Below are positions 1 to 4,791 of a stretch of 5,706 nucleotides of DNA, one piece after another (the first letter of the stretch is position 1; every line of letters starts with the position of its first letter). Below the pieces are notes generated by a model. The model saw only the letters and a program-made list of their open reading frames with translations, did no database searches and was not told where the DNA came from. Made by a program: the position numbers and the translations under genes. Source of the DNA: an uncultured Sphingomonas sp. (GTDB taxonomy: Bacteria > Pseudomonadota > Alphaproteobacteria > Sphingomonadales > Sphingomonadaceae); NCBI RefSeq assembly GCF_936927845.1, contig NZ_CAKZHV010000056.1:1-5706 (forward strand). The letters run 5' to 3'.

Positions 1-2119
1 CATCGTCGTGCTCTTCCTGCTGCTCGGCAACTTCCGTGCGGCCCTGATCGCGGCGTTGGTCATCCCGATCACCATGATGCTGACAGGCTTTGGTATGCTG
101 CGCGCTGGGGTCTCGGCCAATCTGATGAGCCTTGGGGCTTTGGACTTCGGTCTGATCGTCGACGGCGCCGTCATCATTGTCGAAAACGCGCTGCGCCGGC
201 TTGCCGAGCAACAGCATCATGAAGGCCGATTGCTCAGCGTCAAGGAACGGCTCGCGACCGTGGCAGCCGCTGCGCGTGAGATGATCCGTCCCTCTGTGTA
301 CGGGCAGGCAATCATCATCCTCGTCTACGTACCGCTGCTCACGCTGACCGGCGTGGAGGGTAAAACGTTCGGACCGATGGCGCTGACCGTCATCATCGCG
401 CTCGCCTTCGCCTTCATCCTCTCTCTCACCTTCGTGCCGGCGATGATTGCGATCTGGCTGTCGAAGAAGGTCGAGGAGAAGGACGGCCGCATCATCACGT
501 GGCTGAAGAAGCGCTACGAACCCGGTCTCGACCGGGCCATGAAGCGCCCGACGCTGACGATCGGTGCGGGTGTGGGAAGCCTTGTGGTGGCGGCGCTTGC
601 TTTCACTACGCTCGGCTCGGTGTTCCTGCCGCAGCTCGACGAAGGCGATTTGCTGATCCAGTCGCTCCGCATTCCGGCAACGTCGGTCCAGCAGAGCCAG
701 GCGATGCAGGTGCCGATCGAGCGGATGATGTCGAAGCAGCCGGAGGTGCAATTCGTCTATTCCAAGACGGGCACCGCCGAGCTGGCGGCCGACCCGATGC
801 CGCCGAACGCGACCGACATGTTCGTCATCCTGAAGCCGCGCAAGGATTGGCCGGATCCTGAGCTTCCCAAGGAGGAGCTGGTCAGCCGGATCGAGGGTAA
901 TCTCGCGAAGATTCCGGGAAATGCCTACGAGATCACCCAGCCCATCCAGATGCGCTTCAACGAGCTGATCGCCGGCGTGCGCGGCGACATCGCGGTGAAG
1001 GTGTTCGGGGACGACTTCAACCAGATGAACCGGACGGCCGAGCAAATCGCGGCGGTGCTGCGCAGAACGCAAGGCGCAGCGGACGTGAAGGTGGAGCAGA
1101 CGACCGGTCTTCCCATGCTCGACATTCGCGTCAACCGCGACGCGATGGCGCGGTTGGGCGTTACGGCTCAGGATGTGCAGGACACCGTGACTGCGACGAT
1201 CGGCGGGCGAACATCGGGCCAGATCTTCGAGGGCGACCGTCGCTTCCCCGTGGTGATCCGCCTGTCGGAGGCGCAGCGTGCCGACATCGGCCTGCTCCAA
1301 CAGGTGCAGGTGCCGGTGGCAGGCGGCGGCTATGTACCGCTGTCCAGCGTCGCCGAGATCAAGGTGGTCGATGGTCCGAACCAGATCAGCCGCGAGAACG
1401 GCAAGCGGCGCGTGGTGGTGCAAGCCAACGTGCGTGGCCGCGACGTCGGATCCGTCGTGGCGGATGCGCAGGCGGCGATCGGCAGCCAACTCCGGCTGCC
1501 TGCCGGCACCTATCTCGAATGGGGCGGCCAGTTCGAGAACCTCCAATCGGCAAGCGAACGGCTGAAGCTGGTCATTCCGGCTTGCTTCATCTTGATCCTG
1601 CTGCTCCTCTACGGGGCGTTGGGATCGGTCCGCGACGCCGCGATCGTGTTCACCGGCGTGCCTTTCGCGCTGGTGGGCGGCGTCCTGTTGCTGTTCCTGC
1701 GGGGCATGGACTTCTCGATCTCGGCGGCAGTGGGCTTCATCGCCCTCTCGGGCATCGCGGTCCTCAACGGCCTCGTCATGGTCAGCTCGATCCAAGATCT
1801 GATCCGATCAGGGATGAGCCGCGAGGAAGCCGCGCATGTTGGCGCGATGCAGCGTCTGCGACCCGTCATCATGACCGCGCTAGTCGCCAGCCTCGGCTTC
1901 GTGCCGATGGCGCTGGGCGAAGGCGCCGGCGCAGAGGTTCAAAAGCCTTTGGCGACGGTCGTCATCGGCGGTCTGATCTCGGCGACGCTTCTTACGCTGT
2001 TCGTGCTGCCGACACTCTATGCCCGGTTCGGGCAGAAAGTGATCGAGAAACCCGAGCACTACAATGAGGAGCATGAAGGGGACGACCACGGTCAGACCTT
2101 CGTGAACAACTTGGCCTGA
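1..2119 (+). CDS. czcA: CzcA-type heavy-metal efflux RND pump, inner-membrane subunit (5' partial)
   Basis: This is the proton-driven inner-membrane pump of a tripartite CzcCBA-type complex that exports divalent metals from the periplasm or cytoplasm out of the cell. The frame is open from the window edge (first full codon at 2), so the start lies upstream; 705 residues are visible, against roughly 1,040-1,070 in the family, and the visible part begins at the end of TM2. Seen directly: the TM4 signature DFGLIVDGAVIIVEN at 143-187, matching the DFG-x3-DGA-x3-VEN pattern of the divalent-cation HME pumps, with the Asp and Glu of the proton relay intact; the block QPIQMRFNELIAGVRGD from 938, typical of CzcA/CnrA-like and unlike Cu/Ag CusA pumps; a large periplasmic domain at about 620-1560; and the TM8-TM12 cluster at about 1565-2030. 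The last 24 residues form an acidic, His-containing tail. No frameshift is seen. Zn/Cd/Co is the likely substrate class; the exact metal cannot be read from this. Confidence 0.96.
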   Translation, partial: IVVLFLLLGNFRAALIAALVIPITMMLTGFGMLRAGVSANLMSLGALDFGLIVDGAVIIVENALRRLAEQQHHEGRLLSVKERLATVAAAAREMIRPSVYGQAIIILVYVPLLTLTGVEGKTFGPMALTVIIALAFAFILSLTFVPAMIAIWLSKKVEEKDGRIITWLKKRYEPGLDRAMKRPTLTIGAGVGSLVVAALAFTTLGSVFLPQLDEGDLLIQSLRIPATSVQQSQAMQVPIERMMSKQPEVQFVYSKTGTAELAADPMPPNATDMFVILKPRKDWPDPELPKEELVSRIEGNLAKIPGNAYEITQPIQMRFNELIAGVRGDIAVKVFGDDFNQMNRTAEQIAAVLRRTQGAADVKVEQTTGLPMLDIRVNRDAMARLGVTAQDVQDTVTATIGGRTSGQIFEGDRRFPVVIRLSEAQRADIGLLQQVQVPVAGGGYVPLSSVAEIKVVDGPNQISRENGKRRVVVQANVRGRDVGSVVADAQAAIGSQLRLPAGTYLEWGGQFENLQSASERLKLVIPACFILILLLLYGALGSVRDAAIVFTGVPFALVGGVLLLFLRGMDFSISAAVGFIALSGIAVLNGLVMVSSIQDLIRSGMSREEAAHVGAMQRLRPVIMTALVASLGFVPMALGEGAGAEVQKPLATVVIGGLISATLLTLFVLPTLYARFGQKVIEKPEHYNEEHEGDDHGQTFVNNLA

Positions 2120-2121
2120 TG

Positions 2122-2156
2122 GATGGGCGGGGCGATCCGCGATCGCCCCGCCCATC
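2122..2156 (+). terminator. Perfect 16-bp GC-rich inverted repeat just after czcA; terminator-like or attenuator hairpin
   Basis: The left arm GATGGGCGGGGCGATC (2122-2137) and right arm GATCGCCCCGCCCATC (2141-2156) are exact reverse complements around a CGC loop. It starts three bases after the czcA stop codon. There is no T-run after it (the next bases are TCTGGGAG), so it is not a classical intrinsic terminator. Partial termination, pausing, or protection of the czcA mRNA 3' end are the reasonable roles. No promoter is visible between it and the next gene, so some read-through is expected. Confidence 0.6.
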
Positions 2157-2169
2157 TCTGGGAGATGGG
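2151..2169 (+). promoter_or_regulatory. Second, overlapping hairpin that would mask the ribosome binding site of the SRPBCC gene
   Basis: CCCATCTC (2151-2158) and GAGATGGG (2162-2169) are exact reverse complements around a TGG loop. The left arm shares 2151-2156 with the right arm of the upstream 16-bp hairpin, so the two structures cannot coexist. The GGGAG Shine-Dalgarno stretch (2160-2164) of the next gene lies in the loop and stem of this hairpin. The arrangement is seen in the sequence; a regulatory role is inference. Confidence 0.4.
2160..2164 (+). promoter_or_regulatory. Ribosome binding site GGGAG that fixes the SRPBCC gene start at 2173
   Basis: GGGAG lies 8 bases before the ATG at 2173. 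The alternative in-frame ATG at 2119, which overlaps the czcA stop, has no purine-rich site in front of it and would place the 16-bp hairpin inside the coding region, so 2173 is preferred. Confidence 0.6.
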
Positions 2170-2172
2170 GAT

Positions 2173-2661
2173 ATGCCTCGCACCATAACCAGCTCGATGC
2201 TTCACGGCGGGCCACTGCGCATCTGGTCGGCACTCACCGATCCGGATCATCGCCGGGCGTGGAGTCCGCTCGTATTTCTCGATGATCCGTCCCGGCTCGG
2301 CGACACAGAATGCACCTTTGCGATCCAGGGCATCACCCGGCCAATTCGGACGCCAGCACGGATTGATCGATTCGATAAACCGCACGCCTTCGCTTGGTCC
2401 TGCGGCATCCCCTATCTGTTCACGCTCGAAGAGCGGTACGAGCTGGCGGGGGACGATGGCGGCACCAGGCTAACGCATAGCTGCACGCTGCGCGGGGCGC
2501 TCTCCCTGCCGTTCGCGGCGATGATGTTGCGCCGCCTGCGATCCCTGATGGTCGAATCTGACGATCGCCTCGCAACCTATCTCCGCTGGCGGGTAGGTCA
2601 GCCTGCCCGGGCTATCAATCGTCAGCGCGTCCCCTTCCGCTACAGGAGGAAGGCGCGATGA
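2173..2661 (+). CDS. SRPBCC-fold (START/polyketide cyclase-like) protein
   Basis: A 162-residue protein with the outline of the SRPBCC superfamily, small cytoplasmic helix-grip domains that hold hydrophobic ligands. Residues 13-30 give the usual first helix and turn (GPLRIWSALTDPDHRRAW, compare the family pattern V/IWxxLTDPxxxxxW); residues 44-107 read as alternating strands, including FTLEERYEL and the penultimate-strand pattern GGTRLTHSCTLRG; residues 111-140 would be the long C-terminal helix over the cavity. There is no signal peptide or metal motif. The ATG at 2173 is chosen over the in-frame ATG at 2119 because it has a GGGAG site and starts just before the domain. The basic tail after residue 145 (RQRVPFRYRRKAR) overlaps the RBS of the next gene, and the stop overlaps its ATG. 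Ligand and role in the metal locus are unknown; the fold call is by eye. Confidence 0.75.
   Translation: MPRTITSSMLHGGPLRIWSALTDPDHRRAWSPLVFLDDPSRLGDTECTFAIQGITRPIRTPARIDRFDKPHAFAWSCGIPYLFTLEERYELAGDDGGTRLTHSCTLRGALSLPFAAMMLRRLRSLMVESDDRLATYLRWRVGQPARAINRQRVPFRYRRKAR
2644..2649 (+). promoter_or_regulatory. Strong ribosome binding site AGGAGG for the first small lipoprotein
   Basis: AGGAGG sits 8 bases before the first of three consecutive in-frame ATG codons (2658, 2661, 2664), favouring 2658, which also makes the ATGA overlap with the stop of the SRPBCC gene. The motif lies inside the last codons of that gene. Confidence 0.65.
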
Positions 2662-3035
2662 TGATGCACTGTAAGCGGGTGCTGCCCGCCGTCATCCTCG
2701 TTGTCGGGCTCGCGGCGTGCTCGGAAAGAAAGCCGCCAGCCCCGCCAACGGAGCAGCAGATCCATTCGTCCGACAGCGCCGTGGCGACCGGGGAAATGGG
2801 GCGGCATAGATATCGCTGTTCCGACGGGGAACCGCTGTTCGTCGATTACAAGGACAACGGCCTGCAGATCGATTTGCGGCGCTCCAACGGGGGACCGCCG
2901 ATGATGCTGACCGCGCCAGCGCAGGGCCTGCAATATGTCGGCGAAACAGCCACCGCGACCTTCAAGGGGTCGCAGCTCACCATCGTGGAAGGCGATGGCC
3001 GTACCCGGATCTGCGAGCGGGAAGGCACGCGATGA
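2658..3035 (+). CDS. Small lipoprotein with MliC-like (C-type lysozyme inhibitor-like) domain, copy 1
   Basis: A 125-residue protein with a lipoprotein signal: basic start (residues 5-7 CKR), hydrophobic stretch VLPAVILVVGL, and lipobox LAAC with the lipidated cysteine at 21. A Pro-rich linker follows, then a compact domain framed by Cys54 and Cys119. The pattern fits the MliC family (periplasmic or membrane-bound inhibitors of C-type lysozyme): YRC followed by short strands, then a G-x-x-Y turn (QGLQY, residues 89-93), an FKG turn (102-104), and a final Cys that pairs with the first in known members. The Ser of the inhibitory SGxxY motif is Gln here, so lysozyme inhibition is doubtful; a periplasmic envelope-stress or metal-buffering role is possible. 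It overlaps both neighbours by four bases. The lipoprotein call is firm, the family call moderate. Confidence 0.72.
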   Translation: MMMHCKRVLPAVILVVGLAACSERKPPAPPTEQQIHSSDSAVATGEMGRHRYRCSDGEPLFVDYKDNGLQIDLRRSNGGPPMMLTAPAQGLQYVGETATATFKGSQLTIVEGDGRTRICEREGTR

Positions 3036-3496
3036 ACTGCCCTGCCTTCGAACGCCACAGGGCGCTTCGTCGGAAGAGACCGATGTCTGACACGTCGATT
3101 TCAAATGTGACAACCTTGTGCGGCCTGAATCGGGCCGGTCTGGCGATCGCGCGCCTCGGCGTCGTTCTCGTCTCCGGGGCGGTTATAGGGGCGTGTAATC
3201 CAGCGCCGACCCAGCCTACCGAGCCGGCGCATGAAAAGCATCTGACGTCGAAACTAATCGCGCAGCGCATCATGTACTGCGACGACGGCACACGCGCCGA
3301 TGTCGACTTCATCGATGACGGCTTGAAAATGGCCGTCACCTGGCTGCCGAAGGGCAGGACCGAGATCCTGCGCGCGCAGCGAACCGGTGACGAGTTTCGC
3401 GGCGACCATTCGCGGGCTGTCGTGGCGGGCGGATCGATCGCGTTCACGCGACGCGGGAAGATCCGCGTCTGCCACCGAACCCCGGAGGAGTCCTAG
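3032..3496 (+). CDS. Small lipoprotein with diverged MliC-like domain, copy 2
   Basis: A 154-residue protein if the ATG at 3032 (ATGA overlap with the previous stop, GGGAAGG six bases before) is used. The in-frame ATG at 3083, preceded by GGAAGAG, would give a 137-residue product with a more ordinary signal peptide and may be the true start. The hydrophobic segment ARLGVVLVSGAVIGAC ends in a lipobox with the lipidated Cys at 55. After a Pro/Thr-rich linker, Cys83 to Cys147 frame a domain that aligns almost without gaps to the Cys54-Cys119 region of the preceding gene (C-x-DG, VD-Y/F, D-x-GL, G-x-x-Y/F, C-x-R at the end), so the two look like old tandem duplicates. The MliC hallmarks are weaker: TGDEF replaces SGxxY and VAG replaces the KG turn. 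Function unknown; presumed periplasmic, anchored by lipid. Confidence 0.7.
   Translation: MNCPAFERHRALRRKRPMSDTSISNVTTLCGLNRAGLAIARLGVVLVSGAVIGACNPAPTQPTEPAHEKHLTSKLIAQRIMYCDDGTRADVDFIDDGLKMAVTWLPKGRTEILRAQRTGDEFRGDHSRAVVAGGSIAFTRRGKIRVCHRTPEES
3484..3490 (+). promoter_or_regulatory. Ribosome binding site GGAGGAG for the ZIP-like gene
   Basis: GGAGGAG lies 9 bases before the ATG at 3500 and inside the last codons of the preceding lipoprotein gene. It supports the 3500 start, which gives a short hydrophilic-free N-terminus leading directly into TM1. Confidence 0.6.
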
Positions 3497-3499
3497 GAA

Positions 3500-4186
3500 A
3501 TGCAGGCACTGCTCTATACGCTTGCGCCTGTGCTGGCGGTCGTGCTCGGCGCGATTGTCGCGAGCCGCACCAAGTTGAAACCTGGCCTCGTGGCGGGCCT
3601 ACAGCATCTCGCTGCCGGCGTCGTGTTCGCGGCGGCAGCGACCGAAATCCTGCCGCAGGTCAAGCATGAGGCATCGCCCAGCGCGACGTTGATCGGCGGG
3701 GCGGCGGGCGTCGCGACCATGCTGGGGCTCAAGGCTCTTGAGGCCCGCTTCAAGGGGCTGATGGCGCTACTCGCCGCGATCGGCATCGACATTCTGGTCG
3801 ACGGCCTGGTGCTCGGCCTCGCTTTCGTGGCGGGCGAGAAGGCAGGTCTCCTGCTGACGATCGCGCTCACTCTGGAAGTGTTATTTCTGGGACTGACGCT
3901 GACCGACGAGCTGGCGGAAACCTATCGCTCGCGCTTGCGCATCATCGTGATCGTCTCGGCATTGGCCCTGCTGCTGCCGATCGGCGCGCTCGCTGCCGTG
4001 CCGGTCGCCGCGCTGTCGCCGGTGATGATCGCCGGCTTCCTCAGCTTCGGGCTGATGGCGCTGCTCTACCTCGTCACGGAGGAGTTGCTGGTCGAGGCGC
4101 ACGAGAAACCCGACACCCCGCTCATCAGCTCGATGTTTTTCGTCGGCTTCCTGGCCCTGCTGACACTTGAGGAGATGATGGGATGA
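3500..4186 (+). CDS. Compact ZIP-family metal transporter-like membrane protein
   Basis: A 228-residue, very hydrophobic protein with about seven to eight membrane spans. ZIP features seen: TM2 with LQHLAAGVVFAAAATEILP (residues 34-52; His36 and Glu49), TM4 with DILVDGLVLG (97-106), TM5 with LEVLFLGLTL (125-134), and the late block YLVTEELLVEAHE (190-202) that matches the EL-x-x-EAH ending of ZIP proteins. ZIP proteins normally move Zn2+, Fe2+ and similar ions into the cytoplasm. Oddities: the TM4 HN-x-x-E/D site reads D-I-L-V-D, the TM5 His is absent, and the usual His-rich loop between TM3 and TM4 is short and has no His; bacterial members are often longer. Substrate or direction may therefore differ. 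It sits three bases after the second lipoprotein and its stop overlaps the ATG of the CDF gene. Family call good, transport activity unproven. Confidence 0.75.
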   Translation: MQALLYTLAPVLAVVLGAIVASRTKLKPGLVAGLQHLAAGVVFAAAATEILPQVKHEASPSATLIGGAAGVATMLGLKALEARFKGLMALLAAIGIDILVDGLVLGLAFVAGEKAGLLLTIALTLEVLFLGLTLTDELAETYRSRLRIIVIVSALALLLPIGALAAVPVAALSPVMIAGFLSFGLMALLYLVTEELLVEAHEKPDTPLISSMFFVGFLALLTLEEMMG

Positions 4187-4791
4187 TCCCGGGCAACGAC
4201 AACAATGGCGGGCAGGAGCGCCGCACACTGTGGATCGTCCTGCTGCTGAACGCGGCGATCGCTGCGGGCTTCTTCGTTTCCGGCTTCTTCGCGGACTCGA
4301 GCGCGCTGATCGCCAACGGCGTCGACAACCTGTCCGATACGGCTGTGTATGCGCTGAGCCTTGTGGCGCTCACCCGGGGCCAGACATGGAAGACACGCGC
4401 CGCGGTCGCTTCGGGCGTCATGCTGCTGATCTTCGCGGGCGGCATCTTGATCGATGTCGGACGGCGCTACGTGCAGGGCAGCGAGCCCATCGGACCTACC
4501 ATGATGGTCATGTCCGCGATCGCCGGCGTCGTGAATTACCTCTGCCTGCGGCTGCTCCAGCGCCTCAAGGATCCGGACGTCAATCTCCGGGCCGCAACCA
4601 CCTTCAGCTTCAACGACTTCATTTCCAACGGCGGCATCCTGATCGCCGGCGTGCTGGTGCTGTGGTTGGGTACCAATTGGCCGGACCTGCTGGTCGGCTT
4701 CGCCACCGCCATCATCGCCATCAAGGGCGGTGTCGAAATCCTGCGCGACGCGCGCGCCGAAACCAAGAAAAGCGAAAGGAGGTCGTCATGA
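4183..4791 (+). CDS. Short CDF-type cation transporter without the C-terminal cytoplasmic domain
   Basis: A 202-residue inner-membrane protein resembling cation diffusion facilitators (CzcD/YiiP type), which exchange cytoplasmic Zn2+, Cd2+ or Co2+ for protons. Six spans are visible at about residues 16-36, 39-60, 72-92, 105-124, 140-160 and 166-184. TM2 carries SSALIANGVDNLSD, where Asp48 and Asp52 give the D-x3-D pair of the transport site. TM5 has SFNDFISNGGILIAG, where Asp145 matches the family Asp but the His normally four residues before it is Phe141. TM6 with NWPDLLVG and the following IIAIKGGVEILRDA are typical CDF endings. The cytoplasmic metal-binding domain of about 90-100 residues is absent: only about 17 charged residues follow TM6, and the ending is clean, with the stop overlapping the next start, so this is a natural short form. 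RBS GAGGAG (4169-4174) supports the 4183 start. Confidence 0.85.
   Translation: MIPGNDNNGGQERRTLWIVLLLNAAIAAGFFVSGFFADSSALIANGVDNLSDTAVYALSLVALTRGQTWKTRAAVASGVMLLIFAGGILIDVGRRYVQGSEPIGPTMMVMSAIAGVVNYLCLRLLQRLKDPDVNLRAATTFSFNDFISNGGILIAGVLVLWLGTNWPDLLVGFATAIIAIKGGVEILRDARAETKKSERRSS
4775..4783 (+). promoter_or_regulatory. Strong ribosome binding site AAAGGAGGT for the P-type ATPase gene
   Basis: AAAGGAGGT is nearly the full anti-16S complement and lies 4 bases before the ATG at 4788. It is the best RBS in the window and fixes the start of the ATPase, which also overlaps the CDF stop as ATGA. Confidence 0.65.

Noticed and set aside
1519..2067. A 182-codon + strand frame inside czcA
   Set aside because: It is an out-of-frame shadow of the TM8-TM12 region of czcA, with an Arg- and Gly-rich product and no membrane or domain pattern.
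2122..2156. The 16-bp inverted repeat as an insertion-sequence end or attachment site
   Set aside because: No transposase, integrase, direct repeats or second copy are present in the window, and its position right after a stop codon fits a transcript hairpin better.
2119..2172. An 18-codon longer N-terminus of the SRPBCC protein from the ATG at 2119
   Set aside because: No ribosome binding site precedes it, the extra residues are encoded by the inverted repeats and are Gly/Arg/Pro-rich, and the ATG at 2173 has a well-placed GGGAG.
2640..3447. Two overlapping minus-strand frames of about 156 codons opposite the lipoprotein genes
   Set aside because: The + strand frames have signal peptides, lipoboxes, paired Cys and strong ribosome binding sites; the minus frames have none of these.
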